Below, piece after piece: positions 1 to 5,861 of a stretch of 12,789 nt of DNA. Every line of letters begins with the position of its first letter. Positions within the stretch are counted from its first letter, which is position 1. A program made the position numbers and the translations under genes. Source of the stretch: Bacteroidales bacterium (GTDB lineage: Bacteria; Bacteroidota; Bacteroidia; Bacteroidales; VadinHA17); the NCBI GenBank assembly GCA_012514255.1, contig JAAZAP010000075.1:1-12789 (forward strand). Reading direction: 5' to 3'. The notes beneath the pieces are model-generated. The model did not search any database and was not told where the DNA came from. It saw only the letters and a program-made list of their open reading frames with translations.

Positions 1-1
1 A

Positions 2-346
2 AAAGGCGTTATAGGGGTAGGCCCCTATGTGGGCTATTCATCCTATAAATACGAATACATGGGATGGGGCTGGAAGTATTCGAACATAATTATCGGCGCC
101 AGGGGCAGCTTCCATTATCCATTTGTCAACAGACTTGATACTTATGCCGGAATACTGCTTGGATACAACATTGTCACCTCCAAAGAGATTGGTGATCCGA
201 CAGGGGCGGACGACTATGGCTCAGGAGGGCTTGCCTGGTCAGGCTATATCGGTGGCAGGTACTATTTCTCTGATGTCCTGGCCGCAATGCTTGAACTGGG
301 ATACGGCATTGCCTACCTGAATATTGGCGTGGCGCTGAAGTTCTGA
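2..346 (+). CDS. Outer-membrane beta-barrel protein, C-terminal part (5' truncated by window edge)
   Basis: The reading frame is open from base 2 and ends at a TGA at 344-346, so the gene starts before the window; a GTG at 29 is an internal Val codon, not a start. About 114 residues are visible. They alternate short runs of hydrophobic and aromatic residues with Gly/Asp/Thr-rich turns (for example YAGILLGYN, WSGYIGGRYYF) and finish in VALKF. A terminal Phe after a beta strand is the usual C-terminal signal of outer-membrane barrels recognised by the BAM complex. The last strands resemble the small 8-stranded porin-like or OmpW/OmpX-like proteins common in Bacteroidota. Without the N-terminus the subfamily and any ligand cannot be given. 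A 16-base palindrome followed by T residues lies 57 bases after the stop and could end transcription. Confidence 0.75.
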   Translation, partial: KGVIGVGPYVGYSSYKYEYMGWGWKYSNIIIGARGSFHYPFVNRLDTYAGILLGYNIVTSKEIGDPTGADDYGSGGLAWSGYIGGRYYFSDVLAAMLELGYGIAYLNIGVALKF

Positions 347-403
347 CATTTTCCGGGTTACAGATTCAGGGATTTGCAAAAAAATTCTTTAAGAGGGTGT
401 CTC

Positions 404-419
404 AAAAGGGCGCCCTTTT
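404..419. terminator. Palindrome AAAAGGGC/GCCCTTTT followed by T; possible terminator
   Basis: This is a perfect 16-base palindrome with one more T after it, just inside the left end of the MITE-like element. It could fold into a short GC-capped hairpin with a T tract and end transcription of the outer-membrane protein gene upstream. It has no separate loop, so the actual stem would be shorter. The function is inferred only from the structure. Confidence 0.3.
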
Positions 420-434
420 TCATTTGGGCTTACT

Positions 435-468
435 GTTCATTTCTTTTGCTCCTCCAAAAGAAATGAAC
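435..468. repeat. Perfect 14-bp inverted repeat inside the MITE-like element
   Basis: GTTCATTTCTTTTG at 435-448 is matched by its exact reverse complement at 455-468, with a 6-base loop CTCCTC. It would form a stable hairpin in either strand. It belongs to the interior of the 392-672 element. Similar TTCATTTCTTTTG-type inverted pairs recur in intergenic repeats of many bacteria, but no copy number can be given from this window. Confidence 0.7.
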
Positions 469-720
469 CAAAGAAAAGGAGGCCGGAAAACGTCGAAACG
501 GAGGTCGGGTTACTCTCCCTTGCCCATAATCTGAACAAAATAGCAGGTCGAAACTAGGGGGAGAACTCCGTCTGTTATTTTTTTCATTGATTTACTCAAC
601 AGTATTCCTAATTGTGTGTAAATCCTGACAAAAAGAAGAAGGGTGCCCCATTTGTCTTATGAGACACCCTCTATTTTTCACCTTACATTCCCGAATCAAA
701 ACTGCATAGAGCCTGGGAGA

Positions 721-1212
721 TTATTGCCCACTTTCCATTTCAGCCACCTTTTGAAGAACGTGTTTATTGAGATCCTTCATCTGATCTGAAGGACTAAAGT
801 CGATTATTTTGGCATCTTCATCCACTATTACATTATGGCCGGGTGGCATATAAAATACGCTTCCAGCTTCAATCGTAACTTCTTTCTTAGATTTGTCAAT
901 CACCCGAATTTTGCCCTTTTCAAGGTAACCCCAGTGAGGTACCTGGCAAAGGTCATCTTCCAAACCTTTCAGCAGTGGTGCAAAGTCCGTCCCTGCAGGT
1001 AATTCATTAATTACCACAGCAAGTCCGCCCCATTTGTCTACCATATTAATAATATTCCCTTTGGGGAAATCATTACCTGAAACATAGATGGGCCCTGAAT
1101 ACTGATCAGGGTGCAGCACGATTTCATGCGATTCCTTCTTCTGCGCAAAACTTTGAAAACTGAAAAAGAAGGTCACCAGTACAATGAGTACTTTTAAGTC
1201 TTTTGTTTTCAT
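721..1212 (-). CDS. Exported cupin-fold protein of unknown function
   Basis: This 163-residue protein starts with a Sec signal peptide: Lys-rich start, hydrophobic residues about 8-22, likely cleavage after SFA at position 23. It should therefore act in the periplasm or outside. The mature part reads as one cupin barrel: a motif-1-like stretch CQVPHWGYLEKG (residues 89-100, with His93 and Glu98) and a motif-2-like PPGH (His126). Motif 1 lacks the usual HxH pair (His93 is the only His), so metal binding is possible but weaker than in a classical cupin. I cannot assign a substrate. The ATG at 1210-1212 is the first start that includes the whole signal peptide. The gene lies 168 bases downstream of a second small exported cupin gene in the same direction. 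The gap argues against tight coupling, though both could be controlled by the AraC-type regulator upstream. A+T content is higher than in the core genes on the right. Confidence 0.75.
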   Translation of the reverse strand: MKTKDLKVLIVLVTFFFSFQSFAQKKESHEIVLHPDQYSGPIYVSGNDFPKGNIINMVDKWGGLAVVINELPAGTDFAPLLKGLEDDLCQVPHWGYLEKGKIRVIDKSKKEVTIEAGSVFYMPPGHNVIVDEDAKIIDFSPSDQMKDLNKHVLQKVAEMESGQ

Positions 1213-1311
1213 AATTTCAATAATTTAAGGGGTTAATATTCAAAAACTTTGAGAAACTTCATTGATGTACATCCTGATTACTAACATATCCTGCGAAGGA
1301 AAGTTCATAAG

Positions 1312-1344
1312 CTAATCAAACGCTTCATCTATGCTGAGCATCAT
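1312..1344 (-). other. Possible 10-codon mini-ORF with a full Shine-Dalgarno, or remnant of a longer gene
   Basis: On the minus strand AAGGAGGT (1352-1359) lies seven bases before ATG ATG (1339-1344), opening a ten-residue frame MMLSIDEAFD that ends in TAG at 1312-1314. Such a full Shine-Dalgarno is unusual in Bacteroidota and no other gene in this window has one. The same frame is open upstream as far as the TGA of the cupin gene at 1381-1383, so these bases could also be the in-frame tail of that gene after a stop. No function is proposed. Confidence 0.2.
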
Positions 1345-1380
1345 GGTCCGGACCTCCTTTCCGTAGACCGGATTCTCTGG

Positions 1381-1740
1381 TCATTCCTTTAAGTAGACGA
1401 GGAGAACTTTTAAAACATCTTCTCCGCTATTGATGACCTCGTGTTTCTCAGCCTCGGACCATAGTGTGGTGCCGGCTTCCAGATCGAACACATGTGCCTC
1501 ACCTCCCTCATGGATGACACTTACTGCTCCGCCTGTTAAGATAATTGTGAGGTGTGCTTCGTGTTCATGCATGCCTGTTCCGCAGGTACCCTCACCAGGC
1601 ATGCTGATATACTGCACAACCCTGACCTTTTCATTTTCCAGGATAACCTGACCAGAGTCTCCGTTTTTGTCTGGCTCATTGCCAAAAGCAAGGATTATAG
1701 AAACAACCAGACATCCTAAAACCAATGTTAGCTTTTTCAT
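1381..1740 (-). CDS. Small exported cupin-domain protein with complete metal-binding motif
   Basis: This 119-residue protein has an N-terminal hydrophobic segment (about residues 4-19) ending AFG-NEP, most likely a Sec signal peptide. A Cys at position 10 follows VLG, but the hydrophobic stretch before it is too short to be a good lipoprotein signal. The rest is a single cupin barrel. Motif 1 is GMHEHEAHLTIILTGG (residues 56-71) with His58, His60 and His63; motif 2 is around EKHEVINSG with His100. These match the metal-binding residues of cupin_2 proteins. Such small cupins bind a divalent metal and may be enzymes or sensors; the sequence does not tell which. It is encoded between the AraC-type regulator and a second exported cupin, all on the minus strand. 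A Bacteroidota-like promoter is visible upstream at 1777-1805. The frame stays open for 22 codons past the TGA. Confidence 0.8.
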   Translation of the reverse strand: MKKLTLVLGCLVVSIILAFGNEPDKNGDSGQVILENEKVRVVQYISMPGEGTCGTGMHEHEAHLTIILTGGAVSVIHEGGEAHVFDLEAGTTLWSEAEKHEVINSGEDVLKVLLVYLKE

Positions 1741-1776
1741 AACTGATAGTTTTAAATTAGTATTGAATCATCATTT

Positions 1777-1805
1777 CAAAATTATCAGCTAATAAGGGAA
1801 ACGAA
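1777..1805 (-). promoter_or_regulatory. Probable promoter of the cupin gene 1381-1740
   Basis: On the minus strand TAATTTTG (1777-1784) is an exact match to the Bacteroidota -7 element TAnnTTTG. TTCG at 1802-1805, 17 bases upstream, is one mismatch from the -33 element TTTG. The predicted start would lie about 30 bases before the ATG at 1740. The -7 element is strong, the -33 and spacing less so. Confidence 0.45.
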
Positions 1806-1821
1806 TTTTCTTAAAAGTTCA

Positions 1822-1890
1822 AATCCAATCCTGTCCGGTTCATGCTGGAAGATAATCTTGTCTCAGGATTTATTGGTTTTTGATTGGATT
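1822..1890. repeat. 9-bp inverted repeat between AraC-type gene and cupin promoter
   Basis: AATCCAATC at 1822-1830 and its exact reverse complement GATTGGATT at 1882-1890 are separated by 51 bases. A second pair, AATCCTG (1827-1833) and CAGGATT (1864-1870), is nested inside and shares bases with the first. The pair lies just upstream of the cupin promoter and just after the end of the regulator gene. It could be an operator or a weak terminator, or it could be chance in A+T-rich DNA. Confidence 0.25.
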
Positions 1891-1903
1891 CCAATATGAT
1901 AAT

Positions 1904-2791
1904 TCACCCATTGACTCTTATAGAGTTATTAGAATGTTGTCTGTATTGAACAGGGGTCATCATAAATCTTTCTTTGAATACTCTGCTAAAGTGAGACGAA
2001 TTTTCAAAGCCGCTTTCATATGCAATCTCGTTGATGCTTTTCATGCTTGATTCCAGAAGGTCTTTGGCATATCCCAATCTCTTATTTATAAGCCACTTCC
2101 CCGGGGTAGTCTTATATACCGAGTTAAAATCCCTTTTGAATGTCGATACACTTCTTTGAGACAATCGGGAATATTCTGAGATTGACAGATTAAACATGAA
2201 GTTCGATTCCATTATCTGCCAGAGTGGCGTTTTATATTGATCAACCAGTCCGGAGACATAAGCTAGCAGCATCCTGTTTATTGGATTTGAATAGATATTA
2301 AACAATAATTCCCTGAATTTCAACTCAATCAAATCCTCCGGAGACGTACCATTATGATTAAAATAGGTCAGGATACTGAAAAAGTAGGACCGAATGCGGT
2401 CATCAATCGCAAGTTCAATCATAGGGTCAATTGTATTTTCAGGCAAGTCTTTGAGAGGCAGAAATCTACGGTATTCATTAAATACTTTTTTCAGATACTC
2501 ATCAGGAATATAGAAAGCCATAACTTCCCACCCGCCATATTTGTATTTTTCCTGTGTAAATGCTCCTTTTTTAGAAAACAGGGTGTTGTCTTCCGAGAGT
2601 ATCCACGTTTTACCTCCCTGATGGTAAATTTTTTTCCCATTTAATGTAAATCCAATGATATTGTATTCAGACCAGGCATTGATTTGCTTTTCTACCTGTG
2701 GACATGTATAATGAACAAAGAGCATATCCTTGACTGAAAGCGATCTGAATGTTTCAGGATGGGCAACCATCAAATCATAACTATTTATCAT
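1904..2791 (-). CDS. AraC-family transcriptional regulator
   Basis: This 295-residue protein has a C-terminal AraC/XylS DNA-binding domain with two helix-turn-helix units. The first is at about 203-224 (ISEYSRLSQRSVSTFKRDF). The second is at about 252-275 (INEIAYESGFENSSHFSRVFK), followed by the family signature ending MTPVQYR. The N-terminal two thirds have the layout of the ExsA-like N-terminal domain often seen in Bacteroidota regulators (FTLNGKKIYHQGG, a short barrel that senses a ligand or a partner protein). The length is normal. The ATG at 2789-2791 is the natural start; it is preceded by A+T-rich sequence with GAAAGGG upstream. The gene is followed on the same strand by two exported cupin genes, the likeliest regulatory targets by position, although no binding site is proven. 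The effector is unknown. Confidence 0.9.
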   Translation of the reverse strand: MINSYDLMVAHPETFRSLSVKDMLFVHYTCPQVEKQINAWSEYNIIGFTLNGKKIYHQGGKTWILSEDNTLFSKKGAFTQEKYKYGGWEVMAFYIPDEYLKKVFNEYRRFLPLKDLPENTIDPMIELAIDDRIRSYFFSILTYFNHNGTSPEDLIELKFRELLFNIYSNPINRMLLAYVSGLVDQYKTPLWQIMESNFMFNLSISEYSRLSQRSVSTFKRDFNSVYKTTPGKWLINKRLGYAKDLLESSMKSINEIAYESGFENSSHFSRVFKERFMMTPVQYRQHSNNSIRVNG

Positions 2792-3065
2792 ATTAAATAC
2801 CCTTTCATTTATTATTTTTTCTTGTCAGGGGATCCACCAGTATGCCAAGCTGAGGTTATGACCAGGATTTAATTCATTTTTCAGTGTTCCGCGCTTTGTA
2901 ACATAAGATTTCTCTTAATCAATTTAAACAGCAATAGATTGCCGTCTTCCTTTCAAGGGAAACCGAATGATGCCGGTTCATTTTTTCAACAATCAAAGCA
3001 CGATAAAGTTTTGATTCTGATTAAATCGGTATTCCCGGGTCATTCCGATCAATGGCCTGTGAATC
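2792..3065. other. Intergenic stretch with no recognisable gene
   Basis: Between the regulator gene and the tRNA terminator I see no convincing ORF, RNA gene or repeat. It should contain the minus-strand promoter of the regulator, but no good TAnnTTTG element is visible near its start. A 63-codon plus-strand frame that starts at 2939 runs into the tRNA genes and is not credible. Confidence 0.5.
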
Positions 3066-3101
3066 AAAAAAAGAAAAGAGCCCTCATTTCTGAAGACTCT
3101 T
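3066..3101 (-). terminator. Strong intrinsic terminator of the tRNA unit
   Basis: Read on the minus strand, AAGAGTCTTCA pairs over 11 bases with TGAGGGCTCTT (two G-T pairs) across a GAAA loop, a GNRA tetraloop. TTCTTTTTTT follows directly. The stem is 3076-3086 with 3091-3101, the loop 3087-3090 and the T tract 3066-3075. It begins three bases after the end of tRNA-Ala and so closes the tRNA transcript. Confidence 0.85.
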
Positions 3102-3103
3102 CG

Positions 3104-3177
3104 TGGAGATTAAGGGAGTCGAACCCTTGACCCCCTGCGTGCAAGGCAGGTGCTCTGGCCAACTGAGCTAAATCCCC
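3104..3177 (-). tRNA. tRNA-Ala (anticodon TGC)
   Basis: The 74 bases fold into a complete cloverleaf. The acceptor is GGGGATT with AATCTCC (one G-T pair), then a D arm GCTC/GAGC, an anticodon stem CCTGC/GCAGG with loop CTTGCAC, a T stem AAGGG/CCCTT with loop TTCGACT, and discriminator A. The anticodon TGC is at 3141-3143. CCA is not encoded. It is the last gene of a minus-strand unit that begins with tRNA-Ile. Its first 27 bases recur exactly in the broken copy upstream. Confidence 0.95.
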
Positions 3178-3183
3178 ATTTTT

Positions 3184-3261
3184 GTAAAGAACCGGATTCA
3201 GTTCCATTGACCCTCCCGACACTGCGTGTCGGGATGCTCTGGCCAACTGAGCTAAATCCCC
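3184..3261 (-). pseudogene. Broken tRNA-Ala copy: intact 5' part, substituted anticodon arm and 3' part
   Basis: The 5' 27 bases (3235-3261) are identical to the first 27 bases of tRNA-Ala at 3151-3177: acceptor 5' strand, complete D arm and base 26. The anticodon arm is then replaced by a 9-bp perfect hairpin, TCCCGACAC-GCA-GTGTCGGGA (3214-3234). GGGTC, as in the variable loop of tRNA-Ala, follows. The next 17 bases do not form a T stem and have lost the TTCGA-type loop. The 3' bases do not pair with GGGGATT. It therefore cannot form a normal tRNA. The exact 5' identity points to a recent duplication or recombination, not slow decay. It lies in the same transcription unit as the two intact tRNAs and is probably transcribed. 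Confidence 0.7.
3214..3234. repeat. 9-bp perfect hairpin with 3-base loop inside the broken tRNA
   Basis: TCCCGACAC and GTGTCGGGA are exact reverse complements around a 3-base loop. The G+C-rich stem is much longer than an anticodon stem. It occupies the place of the anticodon arm in the broken tRNA-Ala copy. It may be an interspersed hairpin repeat that inserted there, but only one copy is present in this window. Confidence 0.7.
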
Positions 3262-3269
3262 AATTGTAT

Positions 3270-3333
3270 TGTCGATTGCCGATTTGCAATTGTCGAATTA
3301 AATCGAAAATCCAAAATCGCAAATCGCAAATCC
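3270..3333. repeat. A+T-rich spacer of short repeated units (AATCG-type)
   Basis: The spacer between the broken tRNA and tRNA-Ile is made of short, imperfectly repeated units. It ends with AATCGCAAATCGCAAATC (tandem period 7) and begins with units such as CGATTGCCGATTTG in the opposite sense, so it can fold into a loose imperfect hairpin. It has no coding potential. I recall similar low-complexity repeats between genes in Bacteroidota. No role is evident. Confidence 0.4.
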
Positions 3334-3335
3334 TG

Positions 3336-3409
3336 TAGTCCCACCCAGAGTTGAACTGGGGACCTCTACATTATCAGTGTAGCGCTCTAACCAACTGAGC
3401 TATGGGACT
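3336..3409 (-). tRNA. tRNA-Ile (anticodon GAT)
   Basis: A perfect 74-base cloverleaf: acceptor AGTCCCA/TGGGACT, D arm GCTC/GAGC, anticodon stem CTACA/TGTAG with loop CTGATAA, T stem CCCAG/CTGGG with loop TTCAACT, discriminator A. The anticodon GAT is at 3373-3375. CCA is not encoded. It is the first gene of the minus-strand tRNA unit, about 50 bases after a strong promoter. tRNA-Ile(GAT) followed by tRNA-Ala(TGC) is the classical pair of the 16S-23S rRNA spacer, but no rRNA lies on either side here. Confidence 0.97.
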
Positions 3410-3461
3410 GATAAGCGCACACTATAAAGAACGCCCCGTGATTTTGGATCATTTGGGGTGA

Positions 3462-3493
3462 CAAAAGTAATGCTTCCTCTCAAACAAGCAAAA
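3462..3493 (-). promoter_or_regulatory. Promoter of the tRNA-Ile/tRNA-Ala unit
   Basis: On the minus strand TTTTG (3489-3493) and TACTTTTG (3462-3469) are separated by exactly 19 bases, matching the Bacteroidota housekeeping promoter (TTTG, about 19, TAnnTTTG) at every defined base. Transcription would start around 3455, leaving a leader of roughly 45 bases before tRNA-Ile. The remaining bases 3410-3643 hold no gene. Confidence 0.75.
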
Positions 3494-3643
3494 TTTTTCT
3501 TAAAATATTTTAAGCATCCCTGCATTGAAAATCCTGCACCCCTTCCCTGAAAGCTCAAAATATCTGACCCTGGCCAAGGTTATAGCCCAAATGACGAAGC
3601 AAAGAAAGAAAAATGGTTAAATTCGCACTGTCAGCTGATCTAT

Positions 3644-4378
3644 ATGTCAAACCTTGTAATAGTACCCACATACAACGAGAAGGAGAACATCACTGATCTC
3701 GTAAGGGCTATCACCGCACTCCCGGTTCCGTTTGACATACTTGTCATTGATGATAACTCACCTGACGGCACCGCCTCCCTGGTAAAGGAGATGATCCCGT
3801 CATTCCAAAACCTGCACCTTATGGAAAGGGAAGGGAAAATGGGCCTGGGACGCGCCTACATAGCAGGATTCGACTGGGCGCTGAAGCGCGACTACAAGTA
3901 TATCTGCGAAATGGATGCTGACTTCTCGCACAATCCTGATGATCTTGTCAGGCTCTGGGATGCATGTGAGAACGGCGGCGCTGACCTGGCTATAGGGTCA
4001 AGATACATCTCCGGTGTCAATGTGGTGAACTGGCCCATGGGCCGCGTACTCATGTCTTACATCGCCTCAATGTATGTCAGAACGGTCACTGGCATGAAGA
4101 TCATGGATACAACTGCAGGATTCAAATGCTACCGGCGTGAAGTGGTGCAAAACATCAATCCCGGTCATATAAGACTGATCGGTTATGGCTTCCAGATAGA
4201 GATGAAATTCACTGCCTGGCTGCTGGGCTATAAGATTGTGGAAGTACCTATTATCTTCACCGACAGGAAAGCTGGCACATCAAAGATGTCCGGCGGCATC
4301 TTCGGCGAAGCCATGTGGGGTGTCGTCCGTATGAAAATAGTCAGTATCTTCAGGAAGCCGCGCAGGATTGCAGCATGA
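3644..4378 (+). CDS. Polyprenol-phosphate mannosyl/glycosyltransferase, DPM1-like (GT2)
   Basis: This 244-residue protein is a family-2 glycosyltransferase of the dolichol-phosphate mannose synthase type. It should transfer a sugar, probably mannose, from a nucleotide sugar to polyprenyl phosphate on the inner face of the cytoplasmic membrane. Visible motifs are VPTYNEKENI near the N-terminus (nucleotide binding), IDDNSPDGT (35-43), the metal-binding DAD in EMDADFSHNPDD (Asp91 and Asp93), GSRY (118-121), and a late FTDRKAGTSKMS segment typical of DPM1. There is no C-terminal membrane domain, so it is the short soluble or peripheral form; the length is normal for that form. The ATG at 3644 gives the MSNLVIVPTYNE start common in the family. 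The stop is 10 bases before the preferred start of pyrC, so the two are probably cotranscribed. I recall this pair adjacent in other Bacteroidota genomes. The exact sugar is not certain. Confidence 0.9.
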   Translation: MSNLVIVPTYNEKENITDLVRAITALPVPFDILVIDDNSPDGTASLVKEMIPSFQNLHLMEREGKMGLGRAYIAGFDWALKRDYKYICEMDADFSHNPDDLVRLWDACENGGADLAIGSRYISGVNVVNWPMGRVLMSYIASMYVRTVTGMKIMDTTAGFKCYRREVVQNINPGHIRLIGYGFQIEMKFTAWLLGYKIVEVPIIFTDRKAGTSKMSGGIFGEAMWGVVRMKIVSIFRKPRRIAA

Positions 4379-4388
4379 TCGGATCAAT

Positions 4389-5753
4389 ATGCCGGAAGAT
4401 TCAGAAAACAAAATAGTTATTCGTAATGCCCTGCTCATAAATGAAGAGAGCAGAAGACAGGCTGATATAATCATCTCCGGTGACCGGATAGAAGGCATCT
4501 TTGCTCCGGGAAAAGCTCCCGAAATTAAAGGAAGAGCCGCAAGGATCATTGAAGCTTCAGGGTTGTGGCTGCTGCCGGGAGTGATTGATGACCATGTCCA
4601 TTTTCGTGAACCCGGACTAACACACAAGGCAGACATTGCCAGCGAGAGTGCCGCTGCCGCTGCCGGCGGGGTAACATCCTTCATGGAGATGCCCAACACC
4701 ATGCCACAGACAGTCACCATTGAGGAGTGGGAGAAGAAGAACAGTCTTGCAGCCGGCCGGTCAGTGATCAATTATTCATTTTACCTCGGAGCTACTGACA
4801 ACAACCTTGATGAACTGCGCAGGGCGGACCCTGGACTGGTCCCCGCCTTCAAACTCTTCCTCGGAGCATCAACGGGTAACATGCTGGTAAGCAACAATCA
4901 GACCCTGGAGTTGATCTTCCGCCTGGGAAAAATTCCGGTTGCGTGCCATTGCGAGGATGAAAAGATCATCAGGACCAATACCGAAGCTTATCGCGAAGAG
5001 TACAGTGACTCCATCAGTCCATCCTTTCATCCGGTCATCAGAAGCCGCGAGGCATGCCTTGCATCCTCCACCGCAGCTGTCAGCCTTTCACGCCGCACCG
5101 GTGCCAGGCTCCACCTGCTCCACCTGACCACGGCTGAAGAGACGGCACTGCCGGATGCGGGTCCAGATCCGTCTGTCAAGCAGGTCATAGGGGAGATATG
5201 CGTACACCACCTGTGGTTTGATGACTCTGCATACGAAACAAAAGGTAACCTCATAAAATGGAATCCTCCCGTGCGCAGTGCCGCTGACAGGGAGGCGCTG
5301 GTAAGTGCTGTCCGGAAAGGTCTGATAGACATCATCGCCACCGATCATGCCCCTCACACGCTGGAAGAGAAGAGCGCACCATACTTCAATGCACCATCGG
5401 GTGGGCCCACCATTCAACACTCCCTGGTGATGATGCTCGAACTATGCCACCGCGGAGAGCTCACTCCCGAACTGGTGGTCAGGAAGATGTGTCATAATCC
5501 CGCGATCATCTTCGGCATTCCTGACCGAGGCTTCATCCGTGAAGGCTGGAAAGCTGACGTGGTACTGGTTGATCCTGCCGCTCCCTGGACAGTCAGCAGT
5601 GAGAACATACTGTACAAATGCGGATGGTCGCCGCTTGAAGGAACCACCTTCCGCAGCAGTGTCATTACAACAATTGCCAACGGTGTTGCAGTATTTGAGG
5701 ACGGCCGTCTGACCGGCCGTCGCGCACCGCAGATGCTCCAATTCAAAAGATAA
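4389..5753 (+). CDS. pyrC: Dihydroorotase
   Basis: A 454-residue amidohydrolase that interconverts N-carbamoyl-L-aspartate and dihydroorotate in de novo pyrimidine synthesis, in the cytoplasm. Numbered from the ATG at 4389, the metal-site residues are all present: DDHVHFREPG (His69, His71; Arg73 for substrate), Lys155 in AFKLFLGAST (the expected carboxylated lysine), His187 in ACHCED, His245 in LHLLHLTT, and Asp319 in ATDHAPHT. A lysine rather than an aspartate as the bridging ligand fits the group often called DHOase IIb, not the Bacillus-type PyrC; that assignment is from memory. The frame can be extended to a TTG at 4368 inside the preceding gene, but the ATG is a better start and leaves a natural 10-base gap. 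It is probably in one operon with the glycosyltransferase upstream. Confidence 0.93.
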   Translation: MPEDSENKIVIRNALLINEESRRQADIIISGDRIEGIFAPGKAPEIKGRAARIIEASGLWLLPGVIDDHVHFREPGLTHKADIASESAAAAAGGVTSFMEMPNTMPQTVTIEEWEKKNSLAAGRSVINYSFYLGATDNNLDELRRADPGLVPAFKLFLGASTGNMLVSNNQTLELIFRLGKIPVACHCEDEKIIRTNTEAYREEYSDSISPSFHPVIRSREACLASSTAAVSLSRRTGARLHLLHLTTAEETALPDAGPDPSVKQVIGEICVHHLWFDDSAYETKGNLIKWNPPVRSAADREALVSAVRKGLIDIIATDHAPHTLEEKSAPYFNAPSGGPTIQHSLVMMLELCHRGELTPELVVRKMCHNPAIIFGIPDRGFIREGWKADVVLVDPAAPWTVSSENILYKCGWSPLEGTTFRSSVITTIANGVAVFEDGRLTGRRAPQMLQFKR

Positions 5754-5861
5754 AAAGAGAGAAAGAATGAAACTTGCATGAGCAGCAACTCACAAAATGA
5801 TATGATTGGTTGATTTAATGCAGGGTCCATTGGACCAACAAAACAGATATCAGAAAATCAA

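Larger units (their letters stand above)
392..672. mobile_element. MITE-like element with terminal inverted repeats, no coding capacity
   Basis: The two ends are inverted copies: AGAGGGTGTCTCA at 392-404 and its exact reverse complement at 660-672. The match extends to 16 of 17 bases inward. The 281 bases between and including the repeats hold no convincing ORF, but do hold internal hairpins. This is the structure of a miniature inverted-repeat transposable element. I recall ends of the GAGGGTGTCTCA type on insertion sequences of Bacteroidota (IS1182-like), but could not check this. No clear target-site duplication is visible: the left flank ends in ctttа-like A+T sequence and the right flank starts attttt. 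The element may therefore be old, or the repeats could be a paired regulatory structure. It fills almost all of the 374-base gap between the first two genes. Confidence 0.6.

Noticed and set aside
2354..2644. 96-codon plus-strand ORF
   Set aside because: Antisense to the well-supported AraC-family gene; no domain features.
3270..3333. Possible CRISPR-like or iteron array of AATCGCA units
   Set aside because: Units are only about seven bases, imperfect and in both orientations, with no spacers; low-complexity spacer DNA fits better.
3064..3338. Several 60-70 codon ORFs on both strands
   Set aside because: They are translations of the tRNA genes and the broken tRNA copy; their protein-like repeats come from the duplicated tRNA 5' part.
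4368..4388. TTG start giving pyrC seven extra residues
   Set aside because: It would overlap the glycosyltransferase gene, the extra residues are not family-like, and an ATG at 4389 precedes the normal N-terminus.
4280..5830. Minus-strand ORFs of about 100-160 codons opposite pyrC and the end of the glycosyltransferase gene
   Set aside because: Antisense shadows of strong coding genes; the residue make-up is not protein-like and there are no start signals.
5820..5838. GGTCC/GGACC hairpin between pyrC and the lipoprotein gene as a terminator
   Set aside because: The stem is only five pairs and no T tract follows on either strand.
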